From Tigriopus japonicus (taxonomy: Eukaryota; Arthropoda; Copepoda; Harpacticoida; Harpacticidae), in NCBI GenBank assembly GCA_010645155.1, contig JAAGOF010000041.1, forward strand, positions 912,097 to 976,096: DNA of 64,000 nt, in the 5' to 3' direction. The position numbers were made by a program, and so were the translations under genes. Shown piece after piece: positions 1-11,400 of the stretch (within the stretch, counting starts at the first letter, position 1; each line of letters begins with the position of its first letter). The notes beneath the pieces are model-generated. The model searched no databases. It saw nothing but the letters and a program-made list of their open reading frames with translations, and was not told the origin of the DNA.

Positions 1-230
1 AAGTGAAAGAAGTTACTACATGGACAGGGTCTCTTAATCCTGTGTACACTCCACGTTTTGAATCGTGAGACTCTATTCCTACTGACATAGAACCAAGGAT
101 GATCCAACAAAGGATATATTACAGAATACCACACACGGCCTATTATAATCACAAGATAGCGTGCAAGCTTTAGTCTGGCTGATTTGGCAAGCAGGGCGGA
201 ATGCGTTGACACGTATAGATGTGCCATTAT
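1..230 (-). repeat. Repeat family R1, partial inverted copy, plus half of a short MITE
   Basis: Positions about 155-215 are the reverse complement of the right part of R1 copies at about 21110-21170 and 32040-32110 (shared words include the core TAGCGTGCAAGCTTTAG). Positions 90-145 match one arm of the small hairpin MITE found at 41557-41715 and 46949-47095. No coding potential was seen. Confidence 0.6.
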
Positions 231-1116
231 TTAAGGTATTCGAAATTATAATCGATTTTGTGTTTGTGGGTTCTAAAGAGTATTGAAAAGTGACAAAAAA
301 ACCAACGAGCTTTAATTATGCTTCAGCTCCTTTCCTAACTTTTCTTTCAAAATAAGGATTGCACATATTTCATGGTCTCCAACCATCCCCATCAAGTTTT
401 CAGCTGCATGTCCTTATTCGGTGTTGCCAAAACTGACCACATTTGAGCGAATAATTTTAAGTGCACAAATTTTGTCTCTACATTACATCCAGTAAAAGTT
501 CATTTGTTTTACAGTTTTACTTGGTTTCAAATGACTCTTAGCAATTCCTGTTCAAGCCTGTTTGAATTATTTATGCTTGTTTAATTTCAAAGTTGAAATT
601 GTATGACCTGCTTTTAGGGATAACTATGTTTTTAATTCTAAAGGTTTAATATTCCTGTATATAAAGCCTCTAGTTAATAACTTAATAGCAGAGGCTCTAC
701 CCAATTTTATAGAGTTAGTGTTTTGATTGATAACGCTTCCCTTGAAAGAGATTTTATTTGATTCAAAAAGGAGGTTTTGGGTGGTGATGGCATATAAGAC
801 ATCTTTTTTCTGTCAATCCTTTGTAATAAGGAAAAACAAACAAATGTCTGAGTGCGAATAATTGGCAAATTGGGAGAAATTCATTTTTTTTATCAGCCAC
901 AGATCCTATTTAGTAATACATTACTGTTCAGTTGTCCGACATCGTCTTAACCTTCTAGCCATGCATAATTACATCCTTACACATACGTCAATGATCTGCA
1001 TTAGAATCCTATATGTCTTTGACGAAGGATAAATCCAGCCTGAAAGATCGCGGTAATCTTTTCTTTCCGAAAAATCATTTGAATTTTGATGTGTTCCTTA
1101 AAATTTACGAAAGACG
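231..1116. other. Non-coding sequence with no recognisable feature
   Basis: AT-rich sequence without a supported exon, RNA gene or repeat that I could match elsewhere in the window. The reading frames that run into the N block from about 1013 are artefacts of the gap. Confidence 0.6.
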
Positions 1117-1754
1117 NNNNNNNNNNNNNNNNNNNNNNNNNNNNNNNNNNNNNNNNNNNNNNNNNNNNNNNNNNNNNNNNNNNNNNNNNNNNNNNNNNNN
1201 NNNNNNNNNNNNNNNNNNNNNNNNNNNNNNNNNNNNNNNNNNNNNNNNNNNNNNNNNNNNNNNNNNNNNNNNNNNNNNNNNNNNNNNNNNNNNNNNNNNN
1301 NNNNNNNNNNNNNNNNNNNNNNNNNNNNNNNNNNNNNNNNNNNNNNNNNNNNNNNNNNNNNNNNNNNNNNNNNNNNNNNNNNNNNNNNNNNNNNNNNNNN
1401 NNNNNNNNNNNNNNNNNNNNNNNNNNNNNNNNNNNNNNNNNNNNNNNNNNNNNNNNNNNNNNNNNNNNNNNNNNNNNNNNNNNNNNNNNNNNNNNNNNNN
1501 NNNNNNNNNNNNNNNNNNNNNNNNNNNNNNNNNNNNNNNNNNNNNNNNNNNNNNNNNNNNNNNNNNNNNNNNNNNNNNNNNNNNNNNNNNNNNNNNNNNN
1601 NNNNNNNNNNNNNNNNNNNNNNNNNNNNNNNNNNNNNNNNNNNNNNNNNNNNNNNNNNNNNNNNNNNNNNNNNNNNNNNNNNNNNNNNNNNNNNNNNNNN
1701 NNNNNNNNNNNNNNNNNNNNNNNNNNNNNNNNNNNNNNNNNNNNNNNNNNNNNN
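1117..1754. other. Assembly gap (N run)
   Basis: 638 consecutive N. The gap abuts the end of the retrotransposon fragment at 1757, so it probably reflects unresolved repeat sequence. Confidence 0.99.
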
Positions 1755-1756
1755 AT

Positions 1757-2374
1757 TTAAGCACTTTGCTTGCAAACAAAGCAGTCTTTCAAGTTGCAAT
1801 GGTCAGTGGGGTACTTTTGAATCAGAACGCCTTGAACTCGTTTGCCAAACTGTCTACGTGGTAAACCTATGTCTGGTGTGCTGAAATTATTCCATTCATG
1901 AGGAAATGCATAATTTGGCAGTCTTTGCAAGAAGACGGATTTTGCCACTGGAGTAATGGCTTTCCATCCTCCAAGCCGAGGATTGTTTTTCCACTTATAC
2001 ACGTTAATGCTGGGTGGGAGGTTTCTCAAGTAAGCTTGTCTCATTTCTAATATCACCCTTTGAGTACGTAAGTCTGCAAGTTTCAGCAAATTTGTTCTGC
2101 TATATAATGTGTCTGTATGGGACAACCATTTTGCATTGTTGACCCAACATATTGCTCGTTTTTGTAGAACTGTCAAAGACCTTAATTTGGTGCTTTGACC
2201 GTAAAATTCAATGCCGTACTCCAAAACGCTTCGGATTAACCCATTATAAAGTTGTATTTTAACCGTCTTTGGGACACACTTGCGTACTCTGTTTAAACTA
2301 AATAGGGTTTTCCGAAGTTTGCTTGAAATGTATTCGATGTGTAAGTGCCAATTTAGTTTATTGTCAAGCTGCAT
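1757..2374 (-). pseudogene. Non-LTR retrotransposon reverse transcriptase, C-terminal fragment
   Basis: An open frame of 205 codons reads like the thumb and C-terminal part of a Jockey/CR1-type reverse transcriptase. Visible pieces are HIEYISSKLRKTLFSLNRVR, then LYNGLIRSVLEYGIEFYG, then LQKRAICW, and a C-terminal CNLKDCFVC that resembles a cysteine knuckle. The catalytic palm motif and everything N-terminal to it are absent. Upstream of the first methionine the sequence changes at about 2385 into repeat R1, so this is a 5'-truncated copy inserted in R1. Family assignment rests on recognised style rather than a search. Jockey versus CR1 is not decided. Confidence 0.7.
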
Positions 2375-2593
2375 TCTTATTCAATGTATTGGCAAACTGT
2401 TCCTAGTTGTGGTATTCATATCCATGGCATGGTCACCTAGTGACGTCTTGGTTCTTTCCAGAAAGTGACCACTAGCAATAACAAAGAATGACCCAAAAAC
2501 ATTACTGAATTCCACATTTGACTCATCACTTGCAGGGTTGACACATTTCAAATGTTCCCGCACTTTTGTCCGCTCAACAGTTGGCGACCGGAG

Positions 2594-3444
2594 CACAGAG
2601 TTGGTAGAGAGGAGACGCTGGGCATTTTGGACATTTTGTTGGACAATTTTCAGGCCCCAGCTGACCTTTGGCTGTGACGTCTCCCAAGCAGTTGTGCCCA
2701 AACAAGTTCGTTTCGTTTGTAGGGTTGAAGTAGGGGTGGGCAAGAAGCCGGTGACGGTGCCAAGGTGTTGACACCAACTTTTTGGGCTTTCGGTGTCGAC
2801 ATCAACACTAGGTCTCTGGTGCCGACATTTTAAGGCTTAAAGAGTTTTTGAAAAACGTACTTCCCGCCGAAAAACTTGATCCCAATTTTGATTGTAAATG
2901 TGAAGGACTAAACAAAATCCAATATCATTAATTTTTGTTCCATCATAAAATTAAACGCTTACCAAACTCCAAAAAACAGACTTGCAAAGCAAGAAAATCA
3001 CACACCCAGCTAGGGTTTGTAAAATGTAAGCTTATTTTCCCTCTCTCCATTTTGTTTTGAACTAACATGAACTTAAATGTCTTTAGAATGGGTAGGTCTG
3101 TCAAAACTGATGCTGTGTCAGTGTGAAAATGTCCAGAAGGGCACATTTTGTTTGACTTAATTATAAGGACCACGCCCTTGGTGTCAATGTCGACACCACG
3201 ACGTTGATGGGCAACTTCAACACAGGTGTCGGTGTCGGCGTGGGTGTCAACCTTGCAGTGTCGATGTTGGAGTCGAGGGCAAAATTGCCGCTGTCACCCA
3301 TCCCTAGGTTGAAGTCAGGGTCACTTGTTTGTTTGGGCACAACTTAAGTAATAATCTTCGGAAGTATCAAGTTTTCACCTGCAACCTTTGCTCTTCAACA
3401 GCCGTAACTCATCTAACAAAAAAACAAAAAATATCCACCCTGTG
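2594..3444 (-). mobile_element. R4, non-autonomous hAT-like element (interrupted)
   Basis: The element is flanked by perfect 8-bp duplications GACCGGAG (2586-2593 and 3445-3452), which is the hAT signature. Its ends are CACAGAGTTGG and CCACCCTGTG. It is about 270 bp once the nested element at 2731-3306 is removed. Related copies lie at 31379-31786 and about 36425-36712. Confidence 0.8.
2731..3306. mobile_element. Non-autonomous hAT element nested in R4
   Basis: 576 bp bounded by TAGGGGTGGG and CCCATCCCTA, with perfect 8-bp duplications GGTTGAAG at 2723-2730 and 3307-3314. Iterated GGTGTCGACACC-like words lie near both ends, as expected for subterminal transposase-binding motifs. No open transposase frame is present. 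Confidence 0.88.
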
Positions 3445-3472
3445 GACCGGAGACACATTTTTAGGCTTACAC

Positions 3473-3768
3473 TAGTGCTGTGACTTGGGCGCTTGGGCAA
3501 GCTTTTTTCGTGACATCGTACACTAGGGTCGCCAGTTTACCTTCTATGAAATGCTATTCCCTTCTGCCTACCTATCTTCATAAACCGGTTTTTCTTTAAA
3601 AGCACTGAAACGCGCCCCTGACTTTTGTAACTTTGGATCAGGGTTGCAAATTAAACTCAAATTTGTGTTTGCTTGAGTAAGTTAGCAAAGCACAAAATCT
3701 CCATTAGGTGACCTTACCTTGCAACCTCCCGTGAAAAAACTTGCCCAAGCCCAGATTTCACATCACTA
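3473..3768. mobile_element. Short hAT MITE
   Basis: 296 bp with TAGTGCTGTGA / TCACATCACTA ends and perfect 8-bp duplications GCTTACAC at 3465-3472 and 3769-3776. The words TTGGGCAAG and CTTGCCCAAG near the two ends extend the inverted repeat. Confidence 0.85.
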
Positions 3769-4176
3769 GCTTACACTCGGTCTAGTATTAATAGAAGTCA
3801 ATGCTCACGGTCAGCTAATGCATTGAAAAATCAGCGAAATATTTACTTTGTTGAAATAAACTCTCATTGTAGTGCAATAACCGGCCATAAAATGTATTTC
3901 TGGAATTTGTCCTGAGAAATTAAGATGTCCTTGCATAGAATGTAATTTGTCGGATTCTAGCGTCTAGCTGTTAGGCAATGAAGCAGATGAACCATGAAAT
4001 TACGAGGTATTTTGTTTCATAAATAAATAGCCCGGGGACGAAAGGGGGTAGAGTTGGTGTTCTTCTTAAAATTTTTACCGATTTGAATTCTTTATTTTCC
4101 ACGAGGGAAATTTATAGAATTGTAAAAACATGATTAAGTTTCGTTTTTTGTTAATTTTGTTCAATTCATCTTTCAG

Positions 4177-4316
4177 GTCGAGCCAGTCCATTTCGTGTGG
4201 CCTTCCGATCCAATGCATTTGAGGTCTCTGATCCCAACATTGGCCTTTCAGAGGCCACAAACAGGGACAAAGGAGTGAAATTGATTTATTTTCAAGACAA
4301 TTTCATGTGCGTTTAG
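4177..4316 (+). CDS. CUB-like secreted protein, last exon only (gene A)
   Basis: The acceptor TTTCAG|GT at 4176/4177 opens a phase-1 exon reading S-R-A-S-P-F-R-V-A-F and ending KLIYFQDN-F-M-C-V before TAG at 4314-4316. It is plainly homologous to the last exons of genes B (5484-5632) and C (35665-35819), with the same incoming phase and the same VKLIYFQD block, but on the opposite strand. The final residues differ: MCV instead of NCAN. AATAAA at 4418-4423 could serve polyadenylation. No earlier exon was found in 1-4176, where repeats and an N gap lie, so the rest of the gene is left of the window, in the gap, or lost. It is tail-to-tail with gene B. By family, the product would be a secreted CUB-like protein. 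Whether it is expressed is unknown. Confidence 0.75.
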
Positions 4317-5483
4317 CTTATCGAAAAGTTGTTAGATTCTGAGCTCAGTTCTGAAATACGTAAAAAAAGCAATGAGAGCAACCACCAACTCTAGAATTGC
4401 TACATTGGTCAAAATCAAATAAAATACATTTCAAGTTTCCGATGGAAATCCCAATCATTCCCCATTAATCCTGTTTATCCTGCCCAAGGAAAAATAAGAT
4501 GTAAAACCCTTAGGTTCAGACGCGCAAGACCAAAGCCCAAAACCAATGCTTCAGTGAATGTGGTTTCTATTTACAACAAAATGACATGTGAAGGGTGGAC
4601 AATAATGGATACAAATTATGTGAAGAGATTTACGAACATCTTAGTGGTTTGCACTCGAAGTAGAAACTAGCTCAAAAACCGATCCAAGTTCGTGCTAATT
4701 AACGAGAACGCAATAGTTCTTCACAAACTAATCATTGCAAAACATGCTAATTACAAAGATCCAAAAATGGTATTTACACAAGACTTTAAAGAAGGTGTAG
4801 AGTTTATCTCTTCTATCTCTATCGACTTAGCTGTATTACTCTCTAAATAGAGATCAGTAAGCTTCCAACTCATCAGAATAAAAATGTGCAATGGATGTGA
4901 AAGTAGATTGCTCTGAAGGACTTGTTTGACATACTTGATTGTCAATTGGAACTGATCATTGTACAATAACCTTTATCCTTCACAAAGAAGCACTCATTCC
5001 GCTTTGTGTATCGTATCTTTGGGTAACTATGGTTTCCTGTCGATGGGATTCTCAACACTGACTAACTACTAGCTAGAGCATAGGGAAAAGCGATCAAGCG
5101 GTAAAGAAGGGAAACCACAAAAATGTTTCCCGTGCAATAATCAAGCGTGGATGTTCAACTTGAGTTGTAAGGAAAATACCTGCGTGTAAAACAACTTAAA
5201 TTTAGTTTAAATGTCCCTTGATTGTTTGCACTTTGAGCCCATTTTGCATTTTTTTTTGTATTTGGGCATTTTTTATTTAATTTTTTTTGTGCAGCCCTTG
5301 TTATAAATGAATGAATATTACTAAAATGAGCAAAAGTTTCAAATTTATTTCTTTTTTTTTCAATAAAAACAAAAGAGAAGCTGACATTTCAAAAAGTCAA
5401 TTGATTGCTGATTGACTAATTGTACACATATTTGGATAGGGTTTTAAAACAATGAAACTTCTTTCGTAAGATCAATAACTGTT
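4317..5483. other. Convergent intergenic region between genes A and B
   Basis: This holds the 3' ends of A (+) and B (-). AATAAA for A is at 4418-4423. The reverse-strand AATAAA for B is TTTATT at 5344-5349, about 135 bp after its stop. No other exon or repeat was recognised. Confidence 0.6.
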
Positions 5484-8400
5484 CTAGTTTGCACAATTTA
5501 CACTATCTTGAAAGTATATAAGCTTGACTCCTTGGTCGATATTTATGGCCTCTGCAAAACCGCCATCCGTAGGAGTAGGAGCATTCTCGAAGGAATCAGA
5601 ACGGAATGTCACTTGAAATGGAGCCACTCGGCCTGAAAAGAAGTACAGGTTTAAGTTATCATTAGAGCGATGATTAAAAAGTTTTGACTACCTACAACTT
5701 AAGAAAAACTTTTTTTGCACATTTTCGCCCAAAAACACTGTTTTGGGGGTTTGGAACTAATTTTGAACTGATTTTTGTATTTTGTAGAAATTTCAAGAAA
5801 AAAAACTAAAAAAAAAAAAAATTACTCCGATCTAAAAAAGGACGTCAATTTTTTTCAAGAGCTTCCTAGGTAAAAGTTTTTTCTAATAATTGAGAAAAAA
5901 GAATCCCGACTATAAAAACAAGACAAACTATTTTCTGCCCTATCATTTGACAATTTTTTGCCCGTTTTTAGCCGAAAAAACTTTTTTCGCCACATTAACA
6001 ACTTAAAAACTTCTTTTTGACATTTTTTCCAACTTTTTCCGCCTTTTAGTGATCATTAGGGATAGGGAAAAAAATTTTTACATCAAAAATATTTTTTTAC
6101 ATTTTTTGCCAATTTTACTAAAAAATAACATTTTAATTTAATTTGACATTTTTTGGAAAATTTCAACATTTTCTTAACATTTTTTGTACTTTTTGCCCAA
6201 AAATGTCCTCCCAAAACCGGTTCTGAGAGACCAATTAATGAAGACTTGAAATTTCTTACCAAAATTTTCCGCTAAAATTGTCATTGTTCAATTTCACATT
6301 TTACGATGCCAATTTTTTCCTATCTTTGGAAAGGGGAAAAAGTGCCCTTAAAGTTTCTTTTAGTCAAAAAAGTTGTGAAAAAGTTCAAATCAGAAACTTT
6401 GTGGCCCTTATTTCCGTGATTATTTTACATGGGCTTAAAAGCTATGTGTAGAGTAAAGTATGTTTTAAGTTGGCACTATTGCGATTATTTACTCAGGGTT
6501 TAATATCTATTGCCTTTTAACGAGTCTGAATGTGCTATCTGACCTAAAACATAAACTGTTTTGACGGCATTATTTCCTTCAGATGCCTGGTTACACTGTG
6601 TTAAGTAGTCTTCTCAAGCAGGAACCCCTCACCACAGGACGCAAACTTCAACTGACACGTAGCCCAAGAATGCCCTTAAAACAGTACAGTTCTGCGGTGA
6701 ATTTGAACGAAATTGCCAAAAGACGATAGAAAAAGGTGTTTGATAGCAAACATCACTTCACCGCAAAGTTGCAGCGTAAGATAGTTGTCCTTTTTCCCGC
6801 CATTAAATTTTTACAATGATGCTTTCTGATATCAGAAATTGGTCAAAACGGAGGTGCTTCAAAGCAATAAAACACTGTTATTTTTGGGTTTTGTCCTACA
6901 TTTTTTTGCCCTAAATTTCAAATTTTTTTGACCTTTTTGCCCTATATTTCAACATTTTTTGCCCTTTTTCCTGACATTTTAATGACATTTTTTGGACGTT
7001 TTTCCAACATTTTTTCCGGGGCTCTAGTGATCATGAATGACAAGTCAATTTGTGATTGTCTTTACATCCTTTTCACAATAAGATGAAACTCTTCCAAAAA
7101 GAAAAAAAACAGAAAAAGGCATTGTCAAAGAGAGATGTTTTGTGATTTATGAGAATTGTTAATCTCAATAACTTCTCGCTCCAAGCCATATCAAAACGGT
7201 GCTGATCCAACCATAGATATATTCAGATACAACATACTCAGTCAACTCTGCCAATCATTTTGTAGGTTGATTCCAGGGTCACCGTGGCCAGATTAACGTT
7301 AACAAGCCCTCTTCCTTCAAGTCTCGTCACTGAGAAAAAAACTTGTTTTGGTCCATGGTCAAATTGGAGACAATTTCAGGGTTGGTTCAATCAAGTCTTT
7401 TAAGAAAAGGTTGATCATAAAAAGCATTTGCAATTTGTTAAACCCTGCCTGAAATGACTTCAGTCCATGCAAAAAATATTATTTTACTAGTAAAACAGAA
7501 AACAGGACAGTGATCTTGCCAAACCAACCCTGAAGAGTGTATAAATATTTCTCGGACATTTTGGGCTGATTCACAAAACCATTTTCCAGCTATTTTTGTT
7601 TGTTTTTTGGGGATGGTTGCATCCCCTGCGACATAAATAATATGTCGTATCTATTTTTATCTGTGGATCCAATGGATTTGAAACAAAATATCTTACCAAT
7701 GGGGTATTCCTAGCAATGTTTATTTCTCGTACCGAAACGCTTTTTATTGACTTAGTTGACTAATTACAGAAAGTTGTTTGAAATCATTCCAAAACTTGAA
7801 AAAAACGGAACAGTCCTGGTCAATTTTTGCATCCCATGTTACCTTTTGCTCTTTGTGACTGTCAAAGTAGAGGAATATTGACATACTTGGGCAAAAATCC
7901 AAAGGTTGCCAATATCTTCAATCTACGACGAACTCCTTTGGCAATTGGTAATCAGACTCCTAATCAAAGGTTGTGAGATTTTCAAAGCACAAACAATTGG
8001 TATGAACTACTGATGGGATTTCCCAAGCTATCAAGCACTTCCATTTTTCAAGCTGGGCTTGTTTCCATTTCAGCTGCCTCAAACTAAACCAAGCATTCAA
8101 GCCACAGGGCTCAGAGGACCTACAATGAATAGCAGGGTTGCCAAGCTATTTGTTGTCCTTTTTGCCTGATCTAAAAAAAAGAAGCAGAAACTCCTATGCT
8201 GTTGCAGAATTTGCCATTTTTTTGCAAATATTTTTCAAGATATTTGCCTTCTTAGGGGCTATATGAAGCATGCTTCGTTAAACTTGAGTACAAACTATTT
8301 TACTCCATTTCTGGTGGCCAACAAATTGAATTTTAACTGGCAAGCCTGACATTGGGTGAAGGTGCTTGAAACTGCTTGCAAGCTTTCAAGCACAGCTGAA

Positions 8401-11400
8401 AACTGTTGCTTGGCCCAAACTCTTCTTCACTCTGCAGCTTGTTTCCCATCAGTAGTATGAACTCCTATTAAGGGTTATTACCGGACCCCTCCGATCAGTT
8501 TTGCCATTAAGCCCAAATTGGCTTTCATCAAAATTTGGCCAAAGCTTGGTTACTTATTTTCACAATAGCCTAACGTTTCCAGTTTCTATGAAATATAATG
8601 CATGATATTGCGTCTTGCTGATACATATTGAAAATCCGCTGAATCTTTTAACTACATGATTATACTTCAAAATATTTTAAGTTTAATGTGGTCGAGTGAG
8701 GAACATTTCGTCAGTCCTGCTTCAATAGGACATGTGTAAGGTTGCTTCAAGTGAGCGTTTTAAATCATTCCGCGGGCGGCAAAACAGGGCCGTTGGCTGT
8801 GCTGTGCTGCTCAGCCCATTTTGGCGAATCCAAGTTTTTCCCATTTTGACGAGCATTTGATGATTCTAGGTCCTTGGAAACGATCGGTATTTCACTTAAG
8901 GATACCTTGGCTGGAATTGGGTCAATAATATGCAAAAAATATTATTAGGGTGATTGATTTAAAAGCAAGTAAGCAAGCCTTGTGCTATTGCAAAAATAGG
9001 ACTTAACATTGATCCAAACACTAATATAAAGATGCTGATTTATTCAGTGGGTTCCAAAGAATCATTTAAATATTTCAAAGTACTTAACATACAGAGAAAT
9101 GCATTATTTTTTAACGCTTCTTTCTTTTAAGATCTAATCTTTTCTGTATCATTTTCTAGCAAACAAATTGGGCATATTTTCAACCAAGTTAAAGCAGAGG
9201 GATCAAAACGTAAAATTTAGATCGTTTCCAGGGACCTAGAATCATCAAATTCACGTTAAAATGGGAAAAACTTGGATTCGCCAAAATGGGCTGAGCAGCA
9301 CAGCACAGCCAACGGCCCTGTTTTGCCGCCCGCGGTATGATTTAAAACGCTCACTTGAAGCAACCTTACACATGTCCTATTGAGTGTAAGACTTGACTTA
9401 TCAGGTTTGCTGTGAAAGTTTGCAAGGTAATTTGCTTTTTGATTCAAAAACAAAAATGTGCTTCTCTGAGTTTCAACTTCATGTCAATCAGGACTTTTTG
9501 TTGCAATTAAAGTACAAAGTTGAGAGTTGATATTGCTTTTTAATTTAAAGCTCTATTACCGCCCAGTTGCTTCAGGAAAAAATCAATTTAAACTTAATAA
9601 AAGTGTCCATTTAAAAGAAGACATTTGCTTTGCTGGGTTTTTGTTAAGTTAATACTGTTTTTCAGCCAACAAATTATTTTTCTCATTATCTTTAAAAATT
9701 CAAAATTCATCAAAAACTGTCATCAGATATTTGAATAATAAACCCAACCAAAACATTTATAATCACAGTTTACCGTCCAAACTTTTGACAACATTTGAGG
9801 GTTCATAAAGACTCCAACTTACTACAAACAGTGAGTTTTTGCGTGGTGGATGTAGTAAGTCCACTCTTCCGGCCACAAAACCTCGATCGCAAATTCTTTG
9901 TTCCAGCAAAATTTTCTGCCAATGGCAAACTCAAACAATCCAGACCTTGCTTGTTAGTGCCTAAGACGTTAGGGCCACAACAAGAAGAAACCTAGAAATT
10001 TTAATCAACAATCATTTTGTGTTCACAGGATTTGTAAATGGATTAGGTTTAATCCCCCAGGAAGTTATAGCAATTTGTAGCAAAGTCGGATCACAATAAA
10101 AACTACTTTTCTTCAAGGCCAGATGCAGAGGTTGTTTTGTGACAAAGGAAATATCAATGTAAAATACAAATGCTTAATGCAAAGTGAAATTTAAAAAAGA
10201 AGCTCTGCTTATCGCAAAATTCTTGCACGGTTAAATTATGAAAAACGAAAGCCAAAATATTCACCATTGAAGAGCCTCCAAGTCCGTTAGATGCTGATCC
10301 TAAAAAAAAGAGATGATTTATTTGACGTTTCTGAGTGATAAAAGGCATGTGAACTTTTGATAGGTTGCGTGACTCAGATAAATATAATGCATTTTTCAAA
10401 GGAGTAAATGAAGTTGAAGTTAACATTTGGTTAGGTTAGGTTAGGTTGGGTCAAGTTAGTTTAAGTAGTGAAATATTGCTTTAAGATAAATACACTCACG
10501 CAACCTTAGAATAAATCGTGCTACATTTACAAGCGAGAATTTGACGTTAGCGACACACTCAGTGATGTCAAATGAATAAAAGCCAATTTCTGTTATGTGG
10601 CATAAAAATGCGTTTTATTCATGCATAAAAAAGTGGCAGCATGTGGCAAAAAAATAATATTTCAAGACTCCTCTAAATCAACATATTCAATGCTGTCCAG
10701 AAGGAAAGTTTTTTAAAGGCTAAAATGATGCTAATACCACATGCTTTCAAAGATTAAATGCTGAGCCCCATTTTTTATCCCAAAAAGCCGAAAAACGCTT
10801 CAGTTTTATCAAAAACCATATTCACAAAGATTTCATGTAGCTTTTCAATGTCACTAAACAAAACGATCTTTTTAAAGTTCTGAAGATCGTGTCTAAATAC
10901 CTCAATTTATTATGAAATATCATTATCTTTAAAAATATCATTATCAATGTCATACTTGACAGCATTAAGTTGAAAGTTGCTCAATATTGGGTAAGGTTTC
11001 GATAACCTTATGCTAAATTGAAGAAACTCTAAAAATCCGCTCTGAATAGAAGAAAGCTCTATAATCTTGGGTACCAACAAATATACTAAAGATTTAAAAA
11101 GAATGGCAAATTAGAGTAAAATAGCCCAAAAAGTGTTTTAACTAGTTCAATTTGATTAAAATCATTAACCGCACATTGGGCTTAAGATCTGATGCAAATC
11201 TGCAGTTTTACTGCATTTGTTTTGTATTCACTTACCAGAAACATCAAAATCATCAGGCGACGCTGTTGTCCAACATACTCTAGAATTACCTTTGAATTGA
11301 TTCTTTTTGTAAAATTCGGCTGGAGATCTGACTCGAATTACTTACCGACAAGCGTTTTGATTCTGACGGACACACATGACTTGGTTTTGATTTGCCAAAT

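Larger units (their letters stand above)
2385..3800 (-). repeat. Repeat family R1 with three nested or adjacent hAT-type insertions
   Basis: The sequence at 2385-2593 is the reverse complement of R1 at about 20705-20930. R1 resumes after 3444, where the equivalent of 20700 is found, and continues past the element at 3473-3768. The insertions (2594-3444, 2731-3306, 3473-3768) each have an 8-bp target duplication and are listed separately. Confidence 0.75.

Noticed and set aside
1013..1864. Long reading frames on both strands across the N block
   Set aside because: They consist almost only of unknown residues; the gap creates them.
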